The notes beneath the pieces were generated by a model that saw only the letters and a program-made list of their open reading frames with translations, was not told the DNA's origin and did not search any database. From the NCBI GenBank assembly GCA_903864275.1, contig CAIPFE010000046.1:62001-126000 (forward strand): 64,000 nucleotides of DNA, written 5' to 3'. Both the position numbers and the translations under genes were made by a program. This DNA is from an uncultured Mucilaginibacter sp. (GTDB lineage Bacteria; Bacteroidota; Bacteroidia; Sphingobacteriales; Sphingobacteriaceae). Shown piece after piece: positions 35,129-44,402 of this stretch (its first letter is position 1; the number at the start of each line of letters is the position of its first letter).

Positions 35129-35896
35129 TCAGAAGCCTTTTCCAAAATGCCCGTTGTCCAGGCATCCAATAATACCTTCAATAACGCGTTTTGTTTCGTC
35201 GGGGTTGCTTACGCGGACGGAAAAAGCGCCCGCCTGCTTGGCAGGATAGTCATTACCACCCGGAAATATGGCATCGCCGATGAAAATCATTTCGCTGATC
35301 TTTATATCCAGCACATCCCGGAGCTTATGGATGCCGTATTTTTTGTCGATGCCATGTTTAGTAACATCTACCGAAGTGGCGCCGCCCAGGTTTACTGCAA
35401 ATTCGGGGACCATTTTATCCAGCCGCTTTTTTATTTTATCGCGCTTTTTAAAATCAGGGTCCCATTTTTTCTTTTCATCCAAGGGAGCCTGTTGTCCCAA
35501 ACCCGAGTAAGTAACCTGGCTGCCCCTGTCTTCAATCGTTTCGCCCCATGTTTTTTTGGCTTTAAAGCCCGAAGCTTCAACCGCTGCATTTAGTGATGAT
35601 ACAATCTTTTCTTTTTCAGCCGCCGTAAAATTTTCGGCGTACAATAGTTTCCAGCCCGATTTGTATTGATAGAACTTTGTCCCGCAGGTAGGCAGGATGG
35701 AAAGATTTTGCAGTTTTTTGCCTTTCGGTAAATGTGACAGCACCTGTTTCTCAAACTGCGGCCAGTCACCGCCTGAAATAACGGCTACTTTAGCAACCGT
35801 TAACAACGCAGCCAGCCGGGTAGACATTTCCTTATCAATGGCGGCTTTACTTTCGGCAAGCGTGCCGTCAAGGTCAAATACTATTAATTTCTTCAT
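35129..35896 (-). CDS. HAD-IIB hydrolase, phosphomannomutase-like
   Basis: From the ATG at 35896 (MKKLIVFDLDGTLAES) the protein has 255 residues. Motif I is DLDGT with Asp 8 and 10, motif II lies in VAVISGGD, and the C-terminal motif is FIGDAIFPGGNDYPA. The cap includes GGATSVDVTKHGIDKKYGI, which resembles the substrate loop of eukaryotic-type phosphomannomutase (PMM2). A role in interconverting mannose-1- and mannose-6-phosphate fits the cluster (GH130 after, ManA before). A simple sugar phosphatase is the alternative. Confidence 0.8.
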   Translation of the reverse strand: MKKLIVFDLDGTLAESKAAIDKEMSTRLAALLTVAKVAVISGGDWPQFEKQVLSHLPKGKKLQNLSILPTCGTKFYQYKSGWKLLYAENFTAAEKEKIVSSLNAAVEASGFKAKKTWGETIEDRGSQVTYSGLGQQAPLDEKKKWDPDFKKRDKIKKRLDKMVPEFAVNLGGATSVDVTKHGIDKKYGIHKLRDVLDIKISEMIFIGDAIFPGGNDYPAKQAGAFSVRVSNPDETKRVIEGIIGCLDNGHFGKGF

Positions 35897-35905
35897 TTCT
35901 TTTTT

Positions 35906-36050
35906 GTCATTGGTCATTAGTCATTGGTCATTAGGTCATTTGTGGGGCGGGCATTCGTCCATTTTTAGGTGCGACACCTGTCGGAAAGCTGCGAACAGGT
36001 TTGACATTACTGACAAACAACCAATGACTAATGACCCAATGACCAATGAC
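35906..36050. repeat. Inverted repeat, TCATTGGTCATTAG family
   Basis: The left arm (35906-35940) holds GTCATTGGTCATTAGTCATTGG. The right arm (36020-36050) is the reverse complement with the same words (ACCAATGACTAATGACC). The central part is unrelated DNA of about 80 bp. It sits between the HAD and ManA genes, so it lies inside the mannose transcript. Confidence 0.7.
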
Positions 36051-36052
36051 TT

Positions 36053-37045
36053 TTACTCCTCCGGTAAAGCAATTTCCAACAAAACCATTTCGCCTTTCGG
36101 CACAAAAGGGCAGGTGCCGTTAACTGCCGGGATAAGCATTACTTCCCCTTTCCCGAGCGAATAAAGGTCATTATTGCTTTCAAGTTCACCTTTACCTTCA
36201 ATACAAACCAAAACCCGCGGCGTGGCTTCTTTACCTACCATAAATGGCGATGATCCGGTAAGCCGCCAAAGTTTAAAATGCGTATCATCGAATATTCTTT
36301 CACGGAGGTCAGGGCCATCATCTTCTGTAACCGGCTTAAGAGGCCCGATTTCCGTTTGGGTAAAATTAATACAGGCAATCGCTTCTTCAAGCTGCAAGTC
36401 GCGGGGTTTGCCGGTTTTTTTATCCACCCGGTCCCAATCATACAACCTGAAGGTAACATCACTGTTTTCCTGAACTTCAAATACCACCACATCACCAAGG
36501 GTATGCACTGTTCCTGCTTTTATCAGTACCCCGTCACCTGTTTTAGGCTTAAAATGGGCAAGATTATCCGAAACCTTATGCTTTTCCAATGATTCCCTGA
36601 TCGTTTCTTCGGTGGCCCAGGGTTTTAAGCCGGCATAAATAATGCTGTCCTTACCTGTTTCCAGTACTACCCAGGCTTCAGTTTTGCCGCTGTCGCCTTT
36701 GGGAATATATATTTTTTGCTGATCTGATGGATGCACCTGTACCGAAAGTACTTCCTTACAATCCAGAAACTTAAGCAACAAGGGGAATCGTTTAAATTTT
36801 TCCGGATGTTTCCCCATTAACTGTTCGTAGGAGTGTTCAAATAAGTCGCCAATGGTTTGCCCCTTCAACTTGCCGTTAATTACCTTGCTCGGATGGTCGT
36901 CCCTATCGCTTAATATCCAGGCTTCGCCTATCTGATCATGAGCCGGGAGGGGTTTTGACAATAAACTGCCCAGCCTTCTGCCACCCCAAATACGATATTG
37001 ATATATCGGTTCAAATTTTAGCGGGTAAAGTTGTATTTGCTCCAT
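36053..37045 (-). CDS. manA: Mannose-6-phosphate isomerase, type I
   Basis: From the ATG at 37045 (MEQIQLYPLKFEP) the protein has 330 residues. The zinc site is formed by Gln 103 and His 105 in SVQVHPSD, Glu 123 in KTEAWVVLE and a His near 181 in KAGTVHTLGD. The cupin core follows, with VVVFEVQENSDVTFRLYDW. It converts mannose-6-phosphate to fructose-6-phosphate. It begins the manA - HAD - GH130 cluster, which together processes mannosides. Confidence 0.92.
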   Translation of the reverse strand: MEQIQLYPLKFEPIYQYRIWGGRRLGSLLSKPLPAHDQIGEAWILSDRDDHPSKVINGKLKGQTIGDLFEHSYEQLMGKHPEKFKRFPLLLKFLDCKEVLSVQVHPSDQQKIYIPKGDSGKTEAWVVLETGKDSIIYAGLKPWATEETIRESLEKHKVSDNLAHFKPKTGDGVLIKAGTVHTLGDVVVFEVQENSDVTFRLYDWDRVDKKTGKPRDLQLEEAIACINFTQTEIGPLKPVTEDDGPDLRERIFDDTHFKLWRLTGSSPFMVGKEATPRVLVCIEGKGELESNNDLYSLGKGEVMLIPAVNGTCPFVPKGEMVLLEIALPEE

Positions 37046-37154
37046 GTTAAACTGATAACACAAAGCAAGGGCAGAAAGTTTATTAAACAAGTGTCAAAAA
37101 TTTGAGACGAAAAGAGCAGAGACAACAGCAATGGACCATTAACTGCAACCGACC

Positions 37155-38183
37155 TCAATCAAACTTCTTTTCCATATCCGGCGTGTATTGGCCCCGCCGT
37201 GCTGCGTTATCCAAACTGGCCCTATGATAAAGCATTTCCTGTGCTACTTTTACATTTTCATCGTTGCCCTTCCACAACTCCATAGCTGGTTGCTGTATGG
37301 CGCGGGCAAATGAAAAAGTAAGCGCCCAGGGCAGCTTTCCTTTATATTTCACATGCATAGCGTTTAAATGAGCGGTTGCCAGTTCAGGTGATTGGCCGCC
37401 CGATAAAAATGCAACACCGGGTACGGCAGCAGGAACCGATTGAAGCAGGCAGGTTACGGTAGCCTCGGCAACGGTAGCAATATCGGCCTGTCTTGGGCAG
37501 CTTAAGCCCGGTAATATCATATTGGGCTTTAAAATTACAGCATGCAGGTTTACATTTTGCGCGAACAACTGGTCGAAAAGCACATGGTGCACTTTTTGGG
37601 TAACATCAAAGCATTTTTTAATGCTATGCGAACCATCCATTAAAACTTCGGGCTCAACAATTGGCACAATACCTGCTTTCTGGCACATGGCGGCATAGCG
37701 TGCCAGCGCATGCATATTGGCCTCGATACAGCCCCTCGAAGGCATAACCGCATTAATAGCTATAACAGCGCGCCACTTAGCAAAGCGGGCCCCTAACTGG
37801 TAATATTTAGCTAAACGCTGTGACAAGCCATCTAAACCCACCGTAATTTTTTCGCCCGGGAAACCGGCCAGACCCGTTGTCCCCTCATCAACTTTTATGC
37901 CGGGTATAATGCCCGTTTGCTTTAGTTTATCAACAAACAAAACCCCTGCCTTTGTTGCCTGGTAAATGGTTTCATCATACAAGATGGCGCCGCTTATGCA
38001 TTTGCCCAAACCCGGCGTAGTCACAATTAATTCGCGGTAGGCCCGATGGTATTCTACAGTTTGTGGTATGCCAACTTCTTCAAAGCGTTTGTTAATTGTT
38101 GAAGTGCTTTCATCCATGGCCAGCAAACCTTTATCACCGGCCAATAATGCATTTACTGTATTGAGAAGTTCTTTGTTTTTCAT
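37155..38183 (-). CDS. Class I fructose-bisphosphate aldolase
   Basis: From the ATG at 38183 (MKNKELLNTV) the protein has 342 residues. Typical segments are LLAMDESTSTINKRF at about 20-34, VPIVEPEVLMDG and AVILKPNMILPGLSCP, where the Lys forms the Schiff base. AFLSGGQSPELA gives the phosphate site. This is the eukaryotic-like class I aldolase used by many Bacteroidota. It lies next to the mannose cluster, which also feeds fructose-6-phosphate, but separated by its own spacing of about 110 bp. Confidence 0.94.
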   Translation of the reverse strand: MKNKELLNTVNALLAGDKGLLAMDESTSTINKRFEEVGIPQTVEYHRAYRELIVTTPGLGKCISGAILYDETIYQATKAGVLFVDKLKQTGIIPGIKVDEGTTGLAGFPGEKITVGLDGLSQRLAKYYQLGARFAKWRAVIAINAVMPSRGCIEANMHALARYAAMCQKAGIVPIVEPEVLMDGSHSIKKCFDVTQKVHHVLFDQLFAQNVNLHAVILKPNMILPGLSCPRQADIATVAEATVTCLLQSVPAAVPGVAFLSGGQSPELATAHLNAMHVKYKGKLPWALTFSFARAIQQPAMELWKGNDENVKVAQEMLYHRASLDNAARRGQYTPDMEKKFD

Positions 38184-38373
38184 TGATTTGATGCCTCCTA
38201 TCAGGGATCGCGGGCATCGGCCCCACGTTTTAGTTAGATAGCTTAAACATAACAAGTTTAATGAAAAATTGTTGGGTAAAGATTAAATCCTGATTTAATT
38301 CTAAAGAATTTACCTTTAAAATACTTTCCGGTTAACTTTTAAACCCGTTCCTGAAATGACTAGTGACAAAACC

Positions 38374-40080
38374 CTAAAGCCTCCCGCCCTTCATTTCCCC
38401 AACAGCATATGTTGCGGCACGCGCGGTTAGCGCCATGTACAATATGGAGGGGCTTTGGTTGCCTGTACTGGTCATGCAGGCGCCATCGGTAACAAATACA
38501 TTTTTACAATGATGCAGCTGGTTCCATTGGTTTAGCAGGGATGTTGCGGGATCCTTGCCCATACGGCAGCCGCCCATTTCGTGAATGTCGAGACCGGGGG
38601 CTTGTTTGTTTTCGTTGGTTTCGATGTTCTTGCAGCCTGCCTTCTCCAGCATTTCGCGGCTTTGCTTTAAAAAATCCTGTATCATGCGCTCATCGTTATC
38701 ATCGTACTCGACTGATGTGATGAGTAATGGTATGCCCCATTGGTCTTTCTGATCTTTACTAAGGCGTACGTGGTTTGTTGCCTTCGGTACCGTTTCGCCC
38801 TGCATGTACATGTACAGGTGCCATTTGCCGGGCTCGGTCAAAGCATCTTTATAAGCACCGCCGATCTGGGTGTCGGTCTCGTCAGGATGATTTGGGCGGA
38901 ATGCCCCCATAAAGGTTGTAAAGCCGCCAAAGTAATCAGTTTCGTGTTTACGCAGGTTGCGGTAATTGGCTAAGATAAGCTCTGTTGGATTGCGCCCGAA
39001 ATAGTATTTGTCTAAAAATCCATCTACGGTAGCAGTTATTGAGGCCCGGTAATTCTGGAAAGCTACATATTTGCCCAGCAGGCCATTGTCGTTGCCCAAA
39101 CCATTGGGAAAGCGGTTGGATGTGGAGTTGAGCAATACCAGGTTGCTGTTTAATGCCGATGCATTTAAAAAAATGATGCGGGCCGTATAATCAGTCACTT
39201 CTTTGGTATTGGTATCAATAACCCTTACGCCGGTTGCTTTGCCCAGCTTTTCATCGTAAATAATGGAATGTACCACCGAAAATGGCCTCACCGTTAAATT
39301 ACCCGTTTTTTTTGCCCATGGCAGTGTCGAGCTTACCGAACTAAAGTAGCCGCCGAAAGGGCAGCCGCGCATGCATTCATTACGCGCCTGGCATGCCGAG
39401 CGCCCCTGGTCCAGGTGGATCTGGTTCGGTTTGGTAAGATGCGCCCATCGGGCATGCACAAGGTGGCGGTCGGGATAATTCTCTTTTATTTTCTGGCTAA
39501 GGAGCGACTGCACGCAATTCATTTCAAAAGGCGCCAGGAATTCGCCATCAGGCATAGACTCAATACCATCCCTGTTGCCGCATACGCCGATAAATTTCTC
39601 CACATGTGAATACCAGGGCGCCACATCGGCATAGCCTATAGGCCATTCAATGCCATAACCAAACCGGGCGGGGTTGGTAAACTCAAACTCGCTCCAGCGC
39701 TGGCAGGCCCGCCCCCAGGTAAGTGACTTACCGCCAACCTGGTACCCGCGTATCCAGTCGAAAGGTTTTTCCTGTATATACGGATGGTCGTTATCCTTTA
39801 CAAAAAAATGCGCGCAATCTTCGCCAAAACCGGCAGCTTTACTGATCAGTGGGTTCTCTTTCAAAAACTCCCTCGTCATTTCACCCCGGTGTTTAAACTG
39901 CCAGGGGTCCAAGGTAGCGGTGGGATAGTCCTTATTGTGTTCAACATTACGGCCGCGCTCCAGCACAAGGGTTTTTAAGCCCTGTTCGCAAAGCTCCTTG
40001 GCGGCCCATCCGCCGCTGATGCCCGAGCCGATAACAATGGCATCGTAGTTATGATTTTTATCAGGTGAATTAGCTGGCAT
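38374..40080 (-). CDS. GMC-type FAD oxidoreductase with Cys triad
   Basis: The 568-residue flavoprotein starts with the FAD motif IVIGSGISGGWAAKEL at about 15-30. The C-terminal catalytic part contains IHEMGGCRMG at about 494. A Cys triad C-x5-C-x3-C lies at 230, 236 and 240 (CQARNECMRGC), which matches the spacing I recall for the 3Fe-4S ligands of bacterial FAD-glucose dehydrogenase. It probably oxidises a sugar or sugar acid and passes electrons to a partner. The usual small subunit gene is not beside it. No signal peptide is seen, so export (if any) would rely on a partner. Confidence 0.85.
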   Translation of the reverse strand: MPANSPDKNHNYDAIVIGSGISGGWAAKELCEQGLKTLVLERGRNVEHNKDYPTATLDPWQFKHRGEMTREFLKENPLISKAAGFGEDCAHFFVKDNDHPYIQEKPFDWIRGYQVGGKSLTWGRACQRWSEFEFTNPARFGYGIEWPIGYADVAPWYSHVEKFIGVCGNRDGIESMPDGEFLAPFEMNCVQSLLSQKIKENYPDRHLVHARWAHLTKPNQIHLDQGRSACQARNECMRGCPFGGYFSSVSSTLPWAKKTGNLTVRPFSVVHSIIYDEKLGKATGVRVIDTNTKEVTDYTARIIFLNASALNSNLVLLNSTSNRFPNGLGNDNGLLGKYVAFQNYRASITATVDGFLDKYYFGRNPTELILANYRNLRKHETDYFGGFTTFMGAFRPNHPDETDTQIGGAYKDALTEPGKWHLYMYMQGETVPKATNHVRLSKDQKDQWGIPLLITSVEYDDNDERMIQDFLKQSREMLEKAGCKNIETNENKQAPGLDIHEMGGCRMGKDPATSLLNQWNQLHHCKNVFVTDGACMTSTGNQSPSILYMALTARAATYAVGEMKGGRL

Positions 40081-40218
40081 GTATTAATAATTGGTAGGGG
40101 TAAAGTTAGTGATTTTGGTTGGATGGGTGACAGGTTCATTGAGTTAGAATTGGTGGACAAAAAAAACAGTCACACCACCCAGGCGGGTAGGAATTCCCAA
40201 CTAAAATATATCCCGGTT

Positions 40219-40500
40219 TTACTGATGCTCAATAAGCCGCCCTTTAAGGTGGTTGTATTCTGCTTCAGTGATCACGCCTTTGTCAAACAGGTCCTTATAA
40301 TGCAGGATCTGCATATTAAAAGGCAACACTTCCTTGCGGCGGGAAACGAGCACGATGATGAGGCCAATGATACCTAATACCAAACAAAGAAATCCGCCGG
40401 CGATGGCGCCGATCTGCCGTTGTTCACCAATAAAATAGCCTGCTATGCCAAATACGATGCTATGTATTACAACGAATAAAATAAGTTGAGACATTACCAT
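40219..40500 (-). CDS. Membrane protein with SHOCT-like C-terminus
   Basis: From the ATG at 40500 the protein has 93 residues with two membrane helices (about 4-25 and 35-55) and a short C-terminal helix pair ILHYKDLFDKGVITEAEYNHLK, the SHOCT motif. Such proteins are small, of unknown function, perhaps oligomerising in the membrane. Two in-frame ATGs (40500, 40494) are possible starts. Confidence 0.75.
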   Translation of the reverse strand: MVMSQLILFVVIHSIVFGIAGYFIGEQRQIGAIAGGFLCLVLGIIGLIIVLVSRRKEVLPFNMQILHYKDLFDKGVITEAEYNHLKGRLIEHQ

Positions 40501-40530
40501 GATGTAATTTATTAACTGTTTACGATAAGA

Positions 40531-40558
40531 CAAATAACCCGGAGCCCGGGTTTATTTG
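40531..40558 (-). terminator. Hairpin between NagB-like and SHOCT genes
   Basis: CAAATAACCCGG and CCCGGGTTTATTTG pair around a two-base-class loop. It lies downstream of the GH3-NagB pair and upstream of the SHOCT gene. The T-run after the stem is weak, so it may be a processing or attenuation hairpin. Confidence 0.45.
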
Positions 40559-40668
40559 TTTTGACTTAAATGGTAAGTTAATGTTACGGCTTTTGCGAGG
40601 GAAAAAATATGATAGATATCACATTTGAGTTGTTTAGCTGCGATACTCCCGACCAACGACCCAATGAC

Positions 40669-41391
40669 CTATGCCCCCGCTGCGGCCTCTTCGTCGAGTA
40701 AAACCACTGCCGAAGGCAGCGTTTGAAATATGGATGCCGGTATCTGGTTGGTGATTTCGCCTTTTAAAGCTTTGGCAATAATTTCCGCTTTTTTACTGCC
40801 GGCGGCAATCAGCATGGGGATTTTGGCTTCCTGCAGATGTTTAAGGCCCAGGGTTATGCCTTCTGTAAGCACGGTCTGCTGCTTAAAGTATTTTTGCCCC
40901 ACGGTTTTGGTAGTTGGCGCTAAGGGGGCGTGATGCGCATACAGGTTAAAATCGGTGCCGGGTTCATTTAAGCCGATGTGGCCGTTCATGCCTATGCCCA
41001 CTAGCATAATGTCCAACGGGCCATGCAGTTTGATAAAATCATCCATTGCGCTGCAGGCGGCATCAAGGTTGGCGGCCTTGGCATCAAAAAATTTCACTTG
41101 ATCCGGTTTGATCTGCATCGGGGTAAAAAAATGCCCATACAGAAAGTTAGTACAACTGCCGTCATCATCCTTATCCATACCAACCCATTCATCCAGCCCC
41201 ACGAAATAGCATTGACTGAAGTCAACTTTGCCTGCTTGTGCATCAGCAATCAAACACTTAAATACGCCCGCCGGTGAATCGCCGGATGGAAAGCATAGCA
41301 GCGAATTGGGCCTGCGCTTTACCTGTTCAAGGATCAGGTCAGCAGTCGCACGGCTCATTTCATCATAATTCTTTAAGATTAATTGTGTCAT
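40669..41391 (-). CDS. nagB: Glucosamine-6-phosphate deaminase
   Basis: The 240-residue protein has the phosphate loop LLCFPSGDSPAGVFK at about 32-46, the catalytic Asp in YFVGLDEWVG at about 62-71, and GIGMNGHIGLNEPG at about 132-145, all typical of NagB. It turns glucosamine-6-phosphate into fructose-6-phosphate. Its start lies three bases after the stop of the upstream GH3 gene, so both are translated from one mRNA. No nagA is in the window. Confidence 0.9.
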   Translation of the reverse strand: MTQLILKNYDEMSRATADLILEQVKRRPNSLLCFPSGDSPAGVFKCLIADAQAGKVDFSQCYFVGLDEWVGMDKDDDGSCTNFLYGHFFTPMQIKPDQVKFFDAKAANLDAACSAMDDFIKLHGPLDIMLVGIGMNGHIGLNEPGTDFNLYAHHAPLAPTTKTVGQKYFKQQTVLTEGITLGLKHLQEAKIPMLIAAGSKKAEIIAKALKGEITNQIPASIFQTLPSAVVLLDEEAAAGA

Positions 41392-41394
41392 CGA

Positions 41395-43626
41395 CTATAA
41401 TAATTGAAAATCGCCCTGTAACCTGATGTCATCTGACGCACTGCCGACCATCAGCTGGAATTCACCAGGTTGAGTAATACGTTCTAACTGGTCATTATAA
41501 AAAGCCAGTTTTTCTTTATCAATAGTAAACGTGATGGTTTTAGTTTCGCCGGGTTGCAGCATTACTTTTTGAAAGCCTTTCAGCTCCTTTATTGGCCTAA
41601 CCGGCTGCGATACCATTTGGCGAAGGTAAAATTGTGCCACTTCCTCGCCGGCGTACTTACCTGTATTTTGCAAGTCGAATGAAACGGTTATACTTCCAGT
41701 TTTCAACATGGATTTTTTACTGAATTTAAGGTTGCTGTAGCTAAATGTGGTATAACTTAAGCCATGCCCGAAAGCATATTTGGGGCTGTTAGGCAGGTCG
41801 ATATAGGCCGAGGTGTAATTTACATCATTATCTGCGTGGGCTGGTCTGCCGGTGTTAAGGTGGTTATAATAGATAGGTATCTGCCCTTCGGTGCGCGGGA
41901 AAGTGATGGGCAATTTGGCACCGGGATTGTAATTGCCGTACAATATATCGGTCATTGCATTGCCGGCCTGGTTACCCAGCCACCAGGTATACAAAATGGC
42001 GGGCACATGGTCGGCGGTCCAGTTAAACACCATTGGCCTGCCCGACATCAGCAGCACTACCAACGGTTTGCCCGTAGCACTTATGGCTTTGATCAGGTCT
42101 TCCTGCACACCGGGCAAATGAATATTCGAGCGGCTTTTGGCTTCCCCGGTCATATCAGGCCTTTCGCCCATGGCCATTATTACCACATCGGCCTGCATAG
42201 CGGTTTTATAAGCCTCATCAAAACCCGCGCGACTGGTATCGGTAATATCGCAGCCCCTGGCGTATAATAAATTGGTTTTCCCGGCCGCTTGCTGCATGCC
42301 TTCGTACAGCGATACTATCTGGCTTTCGTCACCCACATCCAACGACCAAAAGCCTTTCATCTCTTTTTTAGCTTTCACCAAAGGGCCAATAAGGGCAATT
42401 GAGTTGAGGTCTTTAGACAAAGGCAGTACATTATGCTCATTTTTTAACAGCACTATACTTTTACGGGCGATATCCCTGGCAGCTTCCAGATGCTCCGGTG
42501 TATTCATTACTCTTTTTTCGCGGTCGGCATCGCTAAAACGGTATGGGTCGTCGAATAAACCCAATTCAAATTTTTTGGTGAGGATGCGCCTTACCGCTTC
42601 ATCTATCGTAGCAATCGTTACTTTTTTATCGGCAACCAACTTAGCCAGGTGGTTGATATAGCTGCGGCTTTCCATATCCATATCGCTGCCGGCGTTTATG
42701 GATGCTTCGGCGGCTTCGTAACCATCTTTCACGTAGCCGTGATTTATCATTTCGCCGATAGAGCCCCAGTCGCTCACCACAAAGCCTTTAAATCCCCATT
42801 TGCCTTTTAAAATATCGCGCATTAAATAGCGGTTGGCACTTGCCGGTGTGCCGTTAAGGTCGTTAAACGAGTTCATGAAAGTACTGGCCCCGGCATCGGC
42901 AGCAGCTTTGAAGGGCGGCAGGTAAACTTCCCATAAAGTGCGCAGGCTCATATCCACACTATTATAATCCCTGCCCCCGATAGCAGCGCCATAAGCGGCA
43001 AAATGTTTTGCGCAGGCCATAATGGCATCCAAATTCCCCAAACCCTTCCCCTGGAAGCCATGCACACGTGCGGTAGCGATCAATGAACCCAGGTAAGGAT
43101 CTTCGCCGGCGCCTTCCATAACCCGACCCCAGCGTGGGTCGCGGGCAATATCTACCATAGGCGCAAAGGTCCATTGAATGCCCCCGGCAGCAGCCTCGGT
43201 AGCAGCAATACGGGCTGATCTTTCAATAGCAGGCATATCCCAGCTTGCAGCTTCGCCAAGCGGGATGGGGAATGTAATGCTGTAACCATGTATCACATCC
43301 TGCCCAAACAATAAAGGTATCTTTAACCTTGACTGCATCGCCGCCTCCTGGAACGCCCTGGTATGCTTTACCCCAACTATATTAAGCACCGAGCCTATTT
43401 CGCCATGCTTTATGGCATCCAGCTTGTTCCCTAAATCTTTTGTAATTGGTCCGGTGGCTTCCCAATCGCCGTTAAGCTGGTTAAGCTGACCGATCTTTTC
43501 GGCAAGGGTCATCCTTTTTAATAAAGCGTCAACTTTTTGGGGGATAGTTTTGGGCTGGGCATTCGTGATGCTTGCAGCTATGCAACTAATAAGACAAAGA
43601 AAAACAGTTTGTTTGATGCGGTTCAT
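41395..43626 (-). CDS. bglX: GH3 beta-glucosidase (BglX-like), periplasmic
   Basis: The 743-residue enzyme has a signal peptide (ending ITNAQ) and a GH3 barrel with the nucleophile Asp at about 286 in VVSDWGSIGEM. The alpha/beta sandwich domain and a C-terminal fibronectin-III-like domain (about 650-743) follow. It resembles E. coli BglX in layout. It lies upstream of nagB with a three-base gap. Linkage to NagB may point to a beta-N-acetylglucosaminide or chitobiose-type substrate, but that is inference. Confidence 0.9.
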   Translation of the reverse strand: MNRIKQTVFLCLISCIAASITNAQPKTIPQKVDALLKRMTLAEKIGQLNQLNGDWEATGPITKDLGNKLDAIKHGEIGSVLNIVGVKHTRAFQEAAMQSRLKIPLLFGQDVIHGYSITFPIPLGEAASWDMPAIERSARIAATEAAAGGIQWTFAPMVDIARDPRWGRVMEGAGEDPYLGSLIATARVHGFQGKGLGNLDAIMACAKHFAAYGAAIGGRDYNSVDMSLRTLWEVYLPPFKAAADAGASTFMNSFNDLNGTPASANRYLMRDILKGKWGFKGFVVSDWGSIGEMINHGYVKDGYEAAEASINAGSDMDMESRSYINHLAKLVADKKVTIATIDEAVRRILTKKFELGLFDDPYRFSDADREKRVMNTPEHLEAARDIARKSIVLLKNEHNVLPLSKDLNSIALIGPLVKAKKEMKGFWSLDVGDESQIVSLYEGMQQAAGKTNLLYARGCDITDTSRAGFDEAYKTAMQADVVIMAMGERPDMTGEAKSRSNIHLPGVQEDLIKAISATGKPLVVLLMSGRPMVFNWTADHVPAILYTWWLGNQAGNAMTDILYGNYNPGAKLPITFPRTEGQIPIYYNHLNTGRPAHADNDVNYTSAYIDLPNSPKYAFGHGLSYTTFSYSNLKFSKKSMLKTGSITVSFDLQNTGKYAGEEVAQFYLRQMVSQPVRPIKELKGFQKVMLQPGETKTITFTIDKEKLAFYNDQLERITQPGEFQLMVGSASDDIRLQGDFQLL

Positions 43627-43743
43627 TGGGATAATATTAAAAATCTATTGGTGAAAAAAGGCAGTATTCGACTTTTGATCCCGTAAGGGAAAACAATTCA
43701 AGATTAAGGAATTAATACCTAAATAGGAAATGAAGGAAGGAAA

Positions 43744-43769
43744 CTGAACAATTTTTATAACATGTTCAG
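43744..43769. promoter_or_regulatory. Inverted repeat CTGAACA - TGTTCAG upstream of GH3
   Basis: Seven-base arms spaced by 12 bp lie about 120 bp upstream of the BglX-like start, in a region otherwise without coding potential (43627-43859). It could be an operator for a dimeric regulator. Confidence 0.4.
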
Positions 43770-43859
43770 TTTTCAACAAAAAATTGAATATGTTTTTTTT
43801 TAGGCGAAGTAATTATATGCTTGATCTTAGGAGATTGATATATCCTATATACAAACTAT

Positions 43860-43913
43860 GGTATAATGCAAAAGCCCCTTGACACTATGTCAAGGGGCTT
43901 TTTGCATTATACC
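43860..43913. terminator. Strong bidirectional terminator hairpin
   Basis: GGTATAATGCAAAAGCCCC TTGACA pairs with its near-perfect complement TGTCAAGGGGC then TTTTTGCATTATACC (about 25-bp arms, three-base loop). A T-run follows the GC-rich core in both directions. It ends the 65-residue gene and insulates the GH3 promoter. Confidence 0.85.
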
Positions 43914-43917
43914 TTAA

Positions 43918-44115
43918 TTAATGAGCATGACTTGATAATTTGTCATGATTGATCTCTTCGAGAAAGCCCTTTTCATTGATGGCATAATGGGCTTCGGAAG
44001 TATCATTATGATTTTTAGGTATCCTTATGGCGGTGGTTTTCTTTTTATAGGGAAAAAATAAAGGCAAAACAAGCACTGCTAACAAGGCGCTGATTTCTAA
44101 TACATCAATAAGCAT
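43918..44115 (-). CDS. Small single-pass membrane protein
   Basis: The 65-residue protein has one N-terminal membrane helix (VLEISALLAVLVLPLFF), then a basic stretch (YKKKTT) and an acidic-to-His tail (LSSHAH). The helix plus positive-inside pattern suggests a cytoplasmic tail. It ends right at a strong terminator, which supports it as a real gene. Function is unknown. Confidence 0.6.
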   Translation of the reverse strand: MLIDVLEISALLAVLVLPLFFPYKKKTTAIRIPKNHNDTSEAHYAINEKGFLEEINHDKLSSHAH

Positions 44116-44369
44116 AATTTTTATACTAAGTTTAACAAATAACGAAAAGCATTACGATTAGTTTTTATACGGTGAAAATCATTTCCAGGTTTAAAAATTC
44201 AGGTTGAATGCCGTTCGCGCCTAACAAAGCTAAATCAATGCCAAATTATTTCATAGCGATAAAATATTACTTAGAAAATGATAAAAAAGCAGTATTATCA
44301 TAATAATTTTTATTTTTTAAATCATAAAAATCTATCAATTTGATAAGAATTTACCATTTTGAGAGCAAA

Positions 44370-44396
44370 TTTGTTATTTCTTATTTTTTAAATTTG
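44370..44396 (+). promoter_or_regulatory. Consensus Bacteroidota promoter (TTTG, 15 bp, TAAATTTG)
   Basis: TTTG at 44370-44373 and TAAATTTG at 44389-44396 match the -33/-7 consensus; the 15-bp spacer is slightly short. It predicts a start near 44403, well upstream of the gene at 44616. Confidence 0.5.
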
Positions 44397-44402
44397 AGCT
44401 AT

